NCBI RefSeq assembly: GCF_001632365.1
Contig: NW_024468510.1
Span: 913,920 to 977,919, forward strand
From: Laetiporus sulphureus 93-53
Lineage: Eukaryota > Basidiomycota > Agaricomycetes > Polyporales > Laetiporaceae
Direction: 5' to 3'
Length of the DNA: 64,000 nucleotides
In this document: positions 24,494-36,394 of the stretch, one piece after another
Position numbering within the stretch: position 1 is the first letter of the stretch
Layout: every line of letters starts with the position of its first letter
Translations under genes and position numbers: made by a program
Notes under the pieces: generated by a model
What the model saw: the letters and a program-made list of their open reading frames with translations, nothing else
Told to the model about the DNA's origin: nothing
Database searches by the model: none

Positions 24494-26722
24494 ATGGCCT
24501 GCAGCGATTTGGTTCCGGCTCTCGAAACCCGCGCGTCGAGCATCAGAACGGTGAGCAATGCTGAGGAAGCAGAATCTGACGTCGACAAGCTCGATCTATC
24601 GAAGGAGAAACCCTACTACCCGCAAGTACCTGAGGGGCTGAAGGGTGGTGAAGGGGAGTCTGCCATTCCAGAGGACAAGAAGGTACGCGGTTCCTTCGTT
24701 ACTGTCTGAGCTGTGGGCCATGATCTGTGGATGCATGAAACATATTCTCACCATTGGATTGTAGGAGGAGGCTCTCGAACATGCGGAAGATGATTGGGCT
24801 CATGATCCCGAGAACCCTCGCAATTGGAGTGCCACGAGGAAATGGAGGATGACTGCCATTGTATGTGCAATTCTGTTCGTGCGTCCGTGCTATTCATGTA
24901 TTAATGAGCTGGCAGGTCTCGTTTTATACGTTTGTCACCCCGCTTGCCAGTTCGATGATGGCCCCGGGCTTGCCTGCAATTGCTGAACACTACGATGTGA
25001 CCAGTCCTACAATCGTAGCCTTGACGCTCAGCGCCTTTCTGTTGACGTTCGCAATCGGTCCTCTCCTCTTTGGTCCCCTATCTGAAATGTATGGACGCAC
25101 ATGGGTGCGTCTCATCATGAACTGTATCAGTCAATGCTCTCAACCCAGCACTTCTGGTAGATCTATCATATTTCAAACTTGCTCTTCCTTGCGTTCAACT
25201 TGGGTTGCGCATTCTCGGACACGGTAGATATTCTCATTGGCTTTCGGATACTAGGTTTGTGCTTTGATTCAGGATAAGTTGTAAAATTGTGTATCTGATT
25301 CAATTCTGTAGCTGGTTTTGTAGGCAGCGCACCGATCGCATGTGGCGGCGGCACCGTCAGCGATTTGTTCTCCGAACGAGACCGTGCTTCGGCCATGGCA
25401 GTCTTTTCCTTGGGTCCTCTAATAGGTCCTGTGGTTGGGCCTATTGCAGGAGGTTTCATAACCGAGACGATTGGCTTCAAGTATGTCTTCATCGTGATTG
25501 CTGCTCTGTGTGGTGTGGCAGCCGTCTGCGGGATACCTCTCCTCCGTGAGACTTACCATCCCATCATCCGTCTGCGCCGTGCGAAGCGCTCCGGGGATCC
25601 CGAAGAGGCCGCCAGGATGCATCCGCATCTTTTGCAGGAGCATGGGAGCAAATTGCATCGGATCTGGGTGGACATGAGCAGACCATTTATCTTGCTCACG
25701 AGAAGCTATGTGTGCTTCCTCCTTAGCCTGTATATGGCCTTGTAAGTCTTTACGTTCCATTTGCTCCTACGGGGTGCTAACTGATGCGCGCAGGATGTAC
25801 GGTCCGTAGTGACAACAGCTAAAGTTTTTTTTTGCTCATCTCAGCGACTTGTAGGCATCTACTACCTGATGTTCACGACGTTTCCCGGTATGTTCCAGTC
25901 TAGACGTTGCTAGAAGTCAGTTTTGATGACCATGCTCGCCGCTAGATCTCTTCACGAACGTGTACGGTTTTAATACAGGCGTAAGTGGACTGGCATATAT
26001 CGGCCTTGGCCTGGGCTTTATATCCTCCACCATCATTGGGGCTAGCGTCGCGGACACCGTCTACAAGACGGTAGGTTGTGCTTTTACGTTGAGCGACGGC
26101 TCATACTGATTGAGCGTAGCTGGCAGCGCGGAATGGCGGTGTAGGAACACCTGAAATGCGCATTCCCGCTCTTATTTTCGGTTCGCTCTTTGTGCCAATA
26201 GGTCTATTGTAAGTGTCATCGCATATTAGTGCAAGAAGAAATGATCGTTTGCGGGTGGCTTATAATGTCTAGTTGGTATGGCTGGTCTGCGCAAGCCCAC
26301 ATTCACTGGATCATGCCAGTGATTGGATCGGGGATTTTCGGCTTCGGGATGATGACCACTTTGTAAGTGGTCATGTATCGCAGTGCAGGATGGACTCATG
26401 GGACGAGCAATTGGATGTCAGTTTGCCAATCCAGCTATACCTCGTGGATGCATTCACGTTCGCTGCAAGCGCATTGAGCGCAGCTTCAGTGTGTAATGTA
26501 AATTTTTGCGCGCTGTACTATCCTGATATTTTGATGCAGGTATTCCGCTCCTTGCTCGGCTTCGCATTTCCGTTGTTTGGTCAACAGATGTTTGATGCTC
26601 TGGGTTATGGTGGAGGAAACTCGCTATTGGCCGGCTTGGGCATCGTTATAGGGATACCATTTCCCATCTGGCTATACTTTTCCGGCGAACGCATCAGAGC
26701 TAATAGCTCGCTCACTCGTTAA
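24494..26722 (+). CDS. MFS drug:H+ antiporter (DHA1 family)
   Basis: This is a plasma-membrane exporter of the major facilitator superfamily, 12-TM DHA1 type (relatives: fungal polyamine and multidrug transporters). A hydrophilic N-terminus ends in HDPENPRNWSATRKWR, the usual pre-TM1 motif. TM1 starts VSFYTFVTPLASSMMAPGL. Motif A (FGPLSEMYGRTW) follows TM2, and motif C (SLGPLIGPVVGPIAGGF) is in TM5. The long cytoplasmic loop (about 25560-25690) is charged. The later helices include IYYLMFTTFPDLFTNVYGFN and LLGFAFPLFGQQMFDALGYG. At least nine short introns are present. The first in-frame ATG is at 24494; the frame extends a few codons upstream only through a GTG. The substrate cannot be told from sequence. 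Confidence 0.9.
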
Positions 26723-27111
26723 CGATATCACATATCTAATGATTCTGGCCTGAGAAAGATTCGCTACGTAAAGTCAAACTCACAATTTGTATCCGGTCGT
26801 TACAGTAATTGACACGACATCGATTCGCAACCATAGATGGGTGGTTGCATCGACGTTTTAAATGCAGTTACGACGGTATACTATACTGTTCCTCCCCTTC
26901 AAAGGACGGAACAATATGGTCATTTGCTCTTCCGAACTTTCGTCCGAATTGATCGACTGCGGTGCCCACAGCCTAACGAGTGGCCACACAGCTAGCCGCA
27001 TCGATGACAATCCAGCGCGAATGCACAATATCTATCGCTCTCAAGCTGAACACGAGTTTCTGTCATCGTCTCCTGCGTTGTTGCGGCTTAGAAGATTAAA
27101 AAACAACAAAA
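26723..27111. other. Intergenic
   Basis: This lies between the MFS gene and the tRNA. The minus-strand T-runs next to 27111 (27096-27110) are the Pol III terminator of the tRNA. Nothing else is seen. Confidence 0.4.
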
Positions 27112-27223
27112 CGACGCCAGCAGGATTCGAACCTGCGCCTCCAAAGGAGAACAGATAACCGTATTTGGAACATCGTTCCCACTGAGTTCTAATCTGTCGC
27201 CGTAACCACTTGGCTATAGCGCC
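27112..27223 (-). tRNA. tRNA-Ser(AGA) with intron
   Basis: The reverse strand folds as a class II tRNA. The acceptor stem GGCGCTA pairs with TGGCGTC with wobble pairs, plus discriminator G. The D-stem is GCC/GGC, the anticodon stem ACAGA/TCTGT and the T-arm GCAGG-TTCGAAT-CCTGC. A long variable arm (CTCC/GGAG) is diagnostic for Ser. The anticodon AGA is at 27188-27190, with an intron of about 30 nt starting one base 3' of it (from 27186 downwards), the canonical eukaryotic position. T-runs downstream on the minus strand fit Pol III termination. Confidence 0.93.
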
Positions 27224-27906
27224 TTAAAGAACATCATCCTAGCATTAATATATAGATTTTAATCAATCTTGCGGGCGCGTGAGCGTTGAGCGCGTTGAGC
27301 GCTGAGCGTCCTGACAGATGGGTTCGAACTCTGCTTAGTTAGCTACGGAGTCCCGGAATCTCAGACCAGACCCGCCAAATTCAAGTCGTGCTACAAGTTT
27401 GCCACGCAAAACATAAGCTCGATAGCCCGCCGTATGCTCCGCGTTAATACGTCGGAAATTGAGCATGACATATAGGTTGTCCGGGCGGTCAAGCCATAGA
27501 ATCCGGAACTTCAATCATGACATTGAAACAGGCGTCGCTCAGTCAAATTTGGATGAGACAAATTTCCTCACCATCAGATTTGTGTATGTTCTAGTATAAA
27601 TCATCAGAGTGCGTCATCTGTTATACACTGCATTGACTCGATCGAACAGAACGAGCGAGGTGTTCCTTCCTGCTAGCTGTGAAACTAGCTGGCATACAGT
27701 AGCTATAATTATAGCTGACAAAGTGCAAAATGCACTAAGATGAACAGCCTCGTCCCAGCTGAGATAGGGCAATCACTGACTCGTCTCCCCATCACAGATG
27801 CAAGCGGTTGCTGCAAACGACGTACATGACATAGCGCCGGAACAAGTCAAGACCTAACAACCACATCCAGGGCGTTGGGAAGGCGGCCGACAGACAGGGC
27901 GAGCGA
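27224..27906. other. Intergenic
   Basis: This region runs from the 5' flank of the tRNA to the 3' end of the DUF6534 gene. It contains a small run of GAGCG-type words at 27279-27308. No gene is recognised. Confidence 0.4.
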
Positions 27907-30077
27907 TCAGTGGCTTAAAGCATAAAGCTTCGCATCCGGGATGAGGCTTTCCTCATCCCGCAGAGCGCCAGCTGAAATATCAACGACCCTACCATCATCT
28001 TGGATCACTTCTCTAGTCAACATGATGCGTGCCTGAGGGGTCGACTGTGATGCCAAAGCCTTTGATCTGATATGATTGTTGGGAAATATGTGAGCTCCAC
28101 AACAGACGTGCACGACGATTGGGTCACGACATACCGTTCAGAGGAGCCTGTTAATTTTGTTGACCCCGCACTCGTAGACACGACATGCATCTGCATGTCA
28201 GTACCGTATTCATACACATTTGCTTCTGCATTCTCCCTGATCGTCTTCCGAACGTTCAAGCTGAGTACAGCTGTTAGAACCATATGGGATACACGGACGA
28301 ACAACCTACACAGCCAGCATCGCATTGACATATACTGAGATTGTTGTATGCTCAGCTACACGACTCGACAAAACACATTAGCACTTACTCTTGCTAGCTG
28401 GGAAATGAAAGATCATCCAGTACAGCGAGTCTTGTTTCAGTGTTGTGATGTACTGCTCGCAAGTCAGACCCTCGCCAAATATCGTAGGCGACGACACGTA
28501 CTGTCAAGAAATGCAGAGCCTGTACGAGACTGGTACGAATCTGTTAGAAGTCCTGCCGAATCCTGAAAACAAAGCTGCCGCACGCTGTAAAGAATCCTCT
28601 GCGAACGGCGTATCCAATGAGTGTCGAAATGAAATATTCCGTGCTAAACGTCGCATTGAATTAGTGCAGAATTGATGTTATAGAACTTGATGACTATGAT
28701 CACCGCTTGAGCCCGGTTCTTTTGGAGGACAAAACCATACATAGAGACACTGTGATATAGACATCCGTAACCACCGCAATGACTGAAGCAATAGAAGCTG
28801 GAATCTGTGGAGTCAAAGGTCACACTTTGGGGGAGGCAAGCATGGCACTCAATACCCACCTTGACATTCCTAATGACCGCGGTGATGGCATGGTCCAGAT
28901 TACTATACAAGCGCTTGCGCATCAGCTATGTTCAAGTTGCCCATTAGAAGGGGTACTCGCGCTCGGTAGATTATTCCTGGGTCCGAAAAATGTCAGATAC
29001 GCGCAATTTCAGGATAGCAGACGATACGAACCGCAGCCACCACCTAGTACCGGAACACGTTCATCGATGTCAGTATATAGACAGACTAGGGAGCGCATCA
29101 CGACGCACTGAACGACAACAACGCCAGCAATATCTGTTCGCCCTGGCTCAGCGTGATGAGATTGTGCATGTCATTAAACACGTACCGCGGCAACGGTGAG
29201 AGGTGCGCGGAACCGCTTTTCGCCTTCTTTGAGCACTGGTGCGATCGTTACTTAGTTGGACTTTAAGGTCACATGTCACAGCTCGAGCAGAGACGTACAC
29301 ATCCAAATGCTGTAGATGAAGTATCTGTGCAAAGATGTGCGAAAGCTGATGAGTTCATAGCAAGTTCACGTACAGCTGAACTATCAACACCGTGACCGAC
29401 TAGACAACAGTCAGACTGACTGGAAAATGGAAGAAAGCAAGCAGCTCACATTCAGGAAGAATTCGGCCTTCAACACTAGGTCAGGACACCACGTAAGGAA
29501 ACAGAGTTCGGCCAGCTCACATAGAAGGAGCTATCGCACTGACGTCAGGGCTGTTGCTCACAAAAGCGGTCAAAGTACTCACATAACGAGCGTCGTGAGG
29601 CCAGCAGGATTACCATGACTTTGGACTGTATAACCCCATGCAACCTGACGAACAAAGTCAGTCGCTGACTCGATATGCATGAGTACGGCGAGACTACTAC
29701 CACTATGTCCAATATTGTCCTAACAGTGTCTAGTAGCCTGAGGAACGCGAGTCAATTGAGGTTGGGGGCGCACTGTGGCGATGCACGAACCACAGGAAGG
29801 CCACCTGCAGATTTAGTGAGCATCCCGCGCATATATCGGTGGACGAAAGCATACCATACCAGCGATTTTATCCACATATGATCCTTGCCATACCAACTCG
29901 CATAGTACATCGTTTGCGCACATCCCAGGCCATAGAGTCTACATTGCGATGGAAGGTCTCAATACTTTCAATACTTATTCAACAGGACGTTCGCTGCTCG
30001 GCGTACATGACGGCGAAAATGACACCGATGAACAAGCTGCCAATCGAGTCGTTGAGGTGAAGGTTTGGACCGGTCAT
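27907..30077 (-). CDS. DUF6534-type seven-helix membrane protein
   Basis: No single frame shows this gene; it appears only when short exons are joined. The start is ATG 30077 (MTGPNLHLNDSIGSLFIGV). The next exon is LYGLGCAQTMYYASWYGKD, then KSL, then VAFLW plus LLDTVRTILDI. Later exons give VAWGYTVQSHGNPAGLTTLV, then IPASIASVIAVVTDVYITVS followed by LCMVLSSKRTGLKR. The helix FISTLIGYAVRRGFFTACG precedes the last membrane block KQDSLYWMIFHFPASK, VYVNAMLAV and LNVRKTIREN. The cytoplasmic tail ends PDAKLYALSH, stop at 27907. Order and wording match the large DUF6534 family of mushroom-forming fungi, whose function is unknown. Exons between about 28900 and 29500 are not individually resolved. Confidence 0.85.
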
Positions 30078-31073
30078 GATGGGGCTGGGAACAGATTACG
30101 AGGGATGCCGGAGTATATGTGGTCTTTGTCGAGATCGCTCATATTCCCTTTTAGAGGCGCCTACAATGGGGAGTTCGCGCTTGTCATTGTTCTTCCGCAT
30201 TCATCATGAGGGTGAAACACTCTAGGTGCTTCCGTGTGATCAATCCATCCTGTCGGAATGGGAGGAACAGCTGTTCCCGGGCAGGACGGCCATCATTTCT
30301 ATGGCGAGCTCCGAAGTAACCGAGCTTGATCGTCCCTTGAAGTTTGCTGAACGTGAAGCTGTACCTTCTGATGGAGGTCGGACCTTGACACGCGCATGCA
30401 TGCAGCCATTGATCGTTGACATATGCGACCTCGCGCCTACTGACCACGGTTGACGTCCTCCAAGCCATCCAGTTCAGCGGCTCAACGGGTTTTTGTAACG
30501 GTTAGAGACCGGATGCTAGATGTGGCTTAAATGCTGGATGTGATGGCGTGGCTGGAGGAGAGTTTGCTGTATGCTTGTCTCGGAAGGTATCTCCTTTCTG
30601 ATGATCTACGGCGGTCGTTGCATGTCCGCATACTACTATGGAGATGTGCACATGTGTCTGCACTTCCGTGCCTGCCTCCTCTGATGGCCACTATGGTGAT
30701 CGGATCACGGATTCGCGTGAAAATCATCTGAACGTACCTTCGCTCGACTGAGGCAGAGTAGCAGTACAAACTTTGCACCATGCGGAATCCCGTTTGGCAT
30801 ATCTATGACTCTAGCCTGCCAGTGTCCCAGTCTAGACTCTAAACTCTAATCTTCTAGCCAGATCGTGAAGTCACAAAGACTGCTCGCGTAAAGCCGCACA
30901 GAGACCGCCCTTACAATCAACTCGTCGATGAATCTCTCGTCAACTTCACCGCAGCGAAGAGCGCGTTACAGAGACTCTTTGTAACTACTAACGGCAGGAG
31001 TGACTGATGCTCTGTCACGTGACTTTTGTGACGCGACGCGCACTTAGGTGACGTGCAAAGTGGATCGAGGACA
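30078..31073. other. Intergenic, nothing recognised
   Basis: This is the upstream region of the DUF6534 gene. Short frames at 30226-30453 and 30531-30781 lack any recognisable content. A GTCACGTGAC palindrome lies near 31015. Confidence 0.4.
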
Positions 31074-31470
31074 CACGGCAGACATGATGCGATTTATCAG
31101 TGCGAAAAATGGCGTGGGAATGTCGGCTGATGTTTTACATTTGTGGCAAAGGTTTGCCAATGTAGCATGTAAATGGCAAATAGTGCACATTAGCAGCCAA
31201 AGTGAAACNNNNNNNNNNNNNNNNNNNNNNNNNNNNNNNNNNNNNNNNNNNNNNNNNNNNNNNNNNNNNNNNNNNNNNNNNNNNNNNNNNNNNNNNNNNN
31301 NNNNNNNNGCCAATGTAGCATGTAAATGGCAAATAGTGCACATTAGCAGCCAAAGTGAAACATTTTCGACATGAAATGCCGTGGTTGCAAATATTTGTCG
31401 CATATGTAAGAATTCAGTCGACATTTACACACAATTTTCTATGTTGATAAATCGCACCATGTCTGCCGTG
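31074..31470. mobile_element. MITE copy 1 (244-bp family) containing an assembly gap
   Basis: Terminal inverted repeats of 26 bp begin CACGGCAGACATG and differ at one base between ends. Weaker inverted similarity continues for about 90 bp inward, so the element can fold back on itself. It is flanked by a 3-bp ACA duplication (31071-31073 and 31471-31473). It matches copy 2 at 60433-60676 along its whole length. It has no coding capacity, so it is non-autonomous. The 3-bp duplication and CAC terminus recall CACTA or PIF/Harbinger-derived MITEs; the superfamily is not certain. Confidence 0.88.
31209..31308. other. Assembly gap of exactly 100 N
   Basis: The 53 bp left of the gap (31156-31208) are identical to the 53 bp right of it (31309-31361). 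Removing one copy and the Ns gives a 244-bp element, exactly the size of copy 2. The gap is therefore probably an unresolved contig overlap. Confidence 0.9.
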
Positions 31471-32507
31471 ACAGCTACGCAGCTTCGATTGCGGCGCGTG
31501 GCCGCAGTTTCCCTGTGAAAAGTCCCAAGTTTCCTGCTGCTGTTGAGAGCGGTGTTCCCAGGAAGTCTAGCAGTCCCATCGTGACAGTCCTACTGCATGG
31601 AGCACTTCTAGTGTCAGTGACACATCAACTCGCAGGTGCCTAGCGGAGAATCAGAGATAACCACCTGAGTTCATCGCGATATTTGGCTTACACTCTGGTG
31701 CGTGGTGCCCAGCTTGCACTTACTAAGTAAAATGGTGCAGATATATGGTCCATACATGGCTGCATCGACATCAGATTATATCACCATCGGCCTTCGCACT
31801 TGAAACAAATTCGCCTCCTGTCGCAATGCGGTGCCTATACATTCTCCTTGAATCTTCTGGATTAGCACTGCGCAAAGCGAGCATTTCGTCGGCATCGACG
31901 TGAAGACGCTATATATAGTCCCTCGATCGATAGATTCGATACGCTCACGACGTAGGCAGGGACTTCTTCAATTCGAAAGTCACGCTCTGGACTGCTGACA
32001 TTAGAGCAAGATGTTCTCGGACTGCAATGATCGGAACCTGTACACGCTCGACAGTTCCGCTCCCCACAGCGTGGAGCCTCAAGGAATCAATTAATCACCG
32101 ATGCATCATCTGCCCCTGATGATACGTTGTTCTGCCGTGTGTCTACAGAATCGTGGCGCAGCCAATTTCTATGCATTGTGGTCATGCTGTTCTGTGTTGC
32201 AAGCAAACAACTTCAGTCGGTCTATTGAGAGGGATGTGCCGGCTCTAGAATAGGCGGTCATCTTGAACCCTCTCCGTCTGCAGACGTTTTAGCTTTCGGA
32301 CATCTCATAACTCCTGACCGAGCCTGGCCGAACCCTCGGTGATCTATGTGAGAAGCCCGCCATCCATCATACCTAAGACCGCCGAATCGCGATGCGATAG
32401 AAATAGTCCCTTGTATACAAAGTCGGGGTATACAGTCGTGGTATAAAGTCGTAGATCAGGAAATCCTTGGTCGCAGTCATCCCAGACTAATCGTGCTATT
32501 TTGAAAC
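31471..32507. other. Intergenic, nothing recognised
   Basis: This is a 1-kb stretch upstream of the alcohol dehydrogenase gene. A TATA-like run (CTATATATAG, near 31909) is too far from the ATG to assign. No ORF with recognisable content is seen. Confidence 0.4.
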
Positions 32508-33823
32508 ATGTCGTCTGCGTCCCACCCAGCAACTTACAAAGCCTATGCCTTCTTGGAGAAGGGCGGTAACCTCGAGCCAATCGACGTCAAATGGAAGGAC
32601 CCCCAGCCCGGCGAGATCGTTGTCAAAGTGCTTGCATGCGGTGTCTGTGCTAGGTATGTCCTGCACGCACGACGTCGACCTACACGATCTGAATTCGCCA
32701 TGCCGCAGCGATGAGATAGCCAAGCACCAGTTCTTCCCTACCGTCACTTACCCCCGTATCCCAGGACACGAGGTCGTCGGTGATGTCGCAGCCGTCCACC
32801 CCACCGACAAAGTGTGGAAGGTCGGCCAGCGTGTGGGCTCAGGCTGGCACGGAGGCCATTGCAGCGTTTGCGAGAGATGCCGTGCTGGCGATTTCTCCAT
32901 GTGCAGCAACCAGCTGGTCAACGGTGCGCTTGTGCCTGAGAGTGGGACGCGCGTCCTTGGTTTCTAATCAGCACATCTCCTTCCAGGTATCGGTCAGGAT
33001 GGCGGATATGCTCAATATGTCACATTGAAGACCGAGTCTATCATCAGTGTCCCCGAGGATATGGATCCAAAAGAGGCAGCGCCAGTGCTTTGCGCTGGCT
33101 TGACAGCATTCAGTGCGTCAAATCCAAGATGGCCGGTGTCACTTACACATGGATCGTCGCAGATTCGATTCGCCACATGAACGCCACGCCGCCCGACTTG
33201 GTTGCGGTCCAAGGCATTGGGTATGTCTCATGCCATGCTTTCACAACAATCCACATTCCGACAGCGTGGCAACTTCTTTTTTTCGCAGCGGTGTTGGCCA
33301 CCTTGCCCTGCAGGTTGCGAAAGCGATGGGCTTCCGCACCATTGCCCTGTCGTCCAACTCAGCGAAGAAGGACCTTGCAACCGAGCTCGGCGCCCAGTAC
33401 TACTTCGATGGTTCCCAGGTCGACCAGGCGGAGGAGCTGCAGAAGCTCGGCGGGGCGAAACTGATCGTGTGTACGGCACCGAACCCCGAGATTATTCAGG
33501 CGCTCGTGGGCGGGCTCGCCGTGGACGGCGAGCTCCTGATCCTCGCTTTGACTGGAAACGCAACCATTCCTTTACGTGAGTGACAACGCTCTTTGACTTT
33601 GTACAAAGGCTCAGTCTACATGTCTGCCTCAGTTCCGTTTGTCGGCAAACGTCTCACCTTGCGCGCATGGAACACCGGCACGCCCAAGGATGGCGAGGAT
33701 ACATTGGAGTTCGTCAGGACGACAGGGATTAAATGCATGGTGCAGACGTTCCCCCTCGAGAAGGCGCAGGAAGCGTATGATCACCGCAGCTCGGCCAAAT
33801 TCCGAGCTGTCCTCATTCCGTGA
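32508..33823 (+). CDS. Zinc-type alcohol dehydrogenase (MDR family)
   Basis: This is a medium-chain NAD(P)-dependent alcohol/aldehyde dehydrogenase of the zinc type. The N-terminal catalytic domain has GEIVVKVLACGVCASDE, where the first zinc Cys and Ser-Asp lie across an intron (donor at 32655). It also has YPRIPGHEVVGDV with the GHE zinc motif, and the structural-zinc cysteines HCSVCERCRAGDFSMC. The Rossmann domain has AVQGIGGVGHLALQVAKAMG, again across an intron. The C-terminus ends FRAVLIP. Introns are near 32655, 32930-32985, 33113-33160, 33220-33290 and 33575-33600. Length is normal for the family. The substrate is not identifiable from sequence. Confidence 0.92.
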
Positions 33824-34144
33824 AGTTGTCTCGTGTAGTAGCCGCGAAGGTTAAACAGGCAAAACAATGTATTATTTGAGGCATTGTCATTCATACGCAC
33901 GGACGTCATTGATCCGTCTAATATGCTCGCCGAGGCTGGTGAATGGCTGAGTAATTTGAGTCTGGGACGAGGTGTCGATAAGAGCTGAAATATTGGCGTC
34001 TCGCGTTTTGGACTTTCTTGCGTGATTGTCCTGAGGTGCATGAGCGAGATTAGCATTCCTGAGCAACGAACTTATCTCTGTGCTCTGTTACGCTAGCGAC
34101 GCCACAAGAAGTTAGTTGAACAATGCTCCAGGTTGTCGTTGACC
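33824..34144. other. Intergenic
   Basis: This is the 3' flank of the dehydrogenase. Nothing is recognised before the palindrome-rich patch that follows. Confidence 0.4.
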
Positions 34145-34452
34145 CCGGTTATCGGGCGATAACCGGGCGATAACCGGGGGTAAGGCACTTTGATCTTGAC
34201 CTAGAGAAAGGGTCAAGCGTGATATGCGCGTGACCCCGTGGCGGCGCGTGAACATTCATATTAGTGTACAAGTTCAACCAAACGTCAGTTCATTGCGAGA
34301 ATGATCACTTTAAGCCGTTATTGCTAATTATGGTAAATAATGGATCATGTGCAGGTCATGCTTGACCTCTTGACCCCATCTTACCCTGGTCATTGACGGG
34401 GGGGTCAATCAGTTGACCCCAGTCAAGTCTAAGGGGTCAAGCCTTGACCCCT
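34145..34452. repeat. Cluster of short palindromes built on CCGGTTATCG and TTGACCCC
   Basis: A perfect 22-bp palindrome, arms CCGGTTATCG around a GG centre, occupies 34145-34166, followed by a partial repeat of its right arm. Further on, GGGGTCAA-TCAG-TTGACCCC (34401-34420) and AGGGGTCAA-GCC-TTGACCCCT (34432-34452) are perfect inverted pairs. Extra TTGACC words lie between them. No ORF covers the patch. Confidence 0.75.
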
Positions 34453-35620
34453 ACATCACTGCCAGATGGACTCTCCAGGAAGCTCAGCCTCCCTCAGTGA
34501 ATATCAGAAGCAAGGACCAATTAAGTGCTGGTTCGTTCCGAAGACGTGTCCGAGGAGAATCCGGACAGACGAAGGGGCTTGCGTAATATCCGTCCGAAAC
34601 GGAGAGCTATGAAGTTCCGGATCAACAATCATTGAGCGCTAGCAGCGACATGGAACCCAGCCTATGTAGAGAAAATTATCTTTCCACCGGGAAAATCTGT
34701 GGAAACCCTTTAAAAGCCACTGTATTGCAAGTAGTAAACTTAAAACTGATTATTTTTAATGAAATGAATATTACCACAGAGTGTTTTCGTGTATTTTTCC
34801 ATAAGAACATACATAATTCTATACACTGCATCGAAATCTAAGGCTCATTAGAGAGGCGCCCGTTTATACTCCAATCTTTACTATTGAGCCTGCCAGGTGC
34901 ACACTGCAACTTCCGCTGCGGCTCGCCCCACGGAGGTACGCCCTTTCTGACACGCGAAACCGTCATCGGAACAAATGCGTCGAGCGCTGAAGAAACTCGT
35001 GAGGCACTGAACGCTATCGATTCTGAAAAGCAGCTGAGATCAATTGGCCCCACAGGTCGCATACTAATCGACGAAGGGCACAACCATCATATCTGCCCCT
35101 CATGGTGTCGTTGATCGTGCACAGCATATACTGTCAGTCCCAGTATTTTGTCTCGAGTTTCCAGCATTGTGCGGCGGTAGGAGGCCTTGAGTTGCTCAAC
35201 GATCATCGCCTATGTACATTTCCATATCTTTTACGCTCAGTATCGATGTTGCAACGTCGTCAACTTTCCATGCAATTGTCGAATATTCTCCCGTGTCAAG
35301 ATTAAGATTGCTGAACGGTTTTAAGACTGCTCTCTTCTCAACTTCACCTTCCTTCGGCCACGGATCATGCGTAATTTTCCTTCATCCGGACTTGCCAAAT
35401 CAAGTCTGGCCGACTTTGTTAGGGGGGCGCCATTACTCGGGATACCAGCCCTGTTAATGCACGCTTTCGCATCGCCGAGGCTCTGGGTACGGATTCCTCA
35501 CAGGATCAGCGGCGTCTGGCAGCTTGGGCCAGATATCATTAGGGGCCCGCTGCAATCCGTTCGCCCTGCGCATGCCCCTTAGCCATCATCACCACACCGC
35601 AATCCTCACATCTTCCAACG
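34453..35620. other. Intergenic, partly AT-rich
   Basis: This is a long gap before the BTB gene. The segment 34680-34840 is AT-rich. A frame at 34884-35114 has no start ATG and no recognised motif. Nothing is supported as a gene. Confidence 0.4.
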
Positions 35621-36394
35621 ATGTTGTCCGCGTCCTCGGCTCCTCTTGTAAAGAGAACTATTGAGACAACCCATAAACGACATCAGAAGTTCTACTTCAA
35701 GGACGGAAATGTCATCTTCCTGGTAGGCTCAGAAATTCTTGTATAACGGGCGAAGACATCTGAATACCATTGTCAGGTCGAAGACACGTTTTACAACGTT
35801 CATCGATATTTCCTTGAGCGTGACTCCAAGCTATTCCAGGACCTGTTCTCGCTGCCGCAAAAGCAATCGGCAGAGGGCTTGTCCGATGATAACCCCATCC
35901 GTCTAGTATGCACGAAGAGCATCGACATGGAGCGTTTCCTGTCAGTGCTGTACCCAAGGTTACATCAAGTGCACCTTCTGTCTTTCGCCTTCTCTGACAT
36001 ATCTCATTCATCTAGACGTATTGGGAAATACGACCTTGAGACGACGGAAGAATGGGTATCCGTACTGGAGTTCGCTTACAAGTGGCAGTTTGATGCAGTC
36101 TGCCAGCTGGTGAGGGAGCGTCTCCCAGAGGTCGCCACACTCGTCGAACAGATTGTCCTTGCTCGGCAGTACAACCTCCCTGACCTCTTATTAAATGCCC
36201 GTGTCAAGATTTGCGAGCGCGAAGAAGCACTGTCCCTCCATGAGGGAAGGCAGCTGGGCATCGACGAGTGTATTGTTATCAATCAAGTCCGTCAGGAGGC
36301 CCGCAGCAACCACTACGCGACAAGTGCCATGAAGTTCGACGAGTGGGATAGGAGGATGTTGCAGAAGATGTTCCAGACACCAGACGAACGATAG
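35621..36394 (+). CDS. BTB/POZ domain protein
   Basis: This is a BTB-fold protein of the type expanded in mushroom genomes; the function is unknown, although many BTB proteins are dimerisation or Cul3-adaptor modules. The start is MLSASSAPLVKRT at 35621. The first exon ends KDGNVIFL, and the next opens VEDTFYNVHRYFLERDSKLF with the typical BTB beta-alpha core. A third exon has RIGKYDLETTEEWVSVLEFA then YKWQFDAVCQLV. The C-terminal part is helical and charged, ending MFQTPDER. Two introns of about 45 and 57 nt are seen, near 35722 and 35960. Confidence 0.85.

Noticed and set aside
27320..27345. GGTTCGAACTC, tRNA T-loop-like word
   Set aside because: No matching acceptor, D or anticodon arms can be built on either strand.
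34884..35114. 76-codon frame before the BTB gene
   Set aside because: It opens at TTG, not ATG, and shows no recognisable domain or splice partner.
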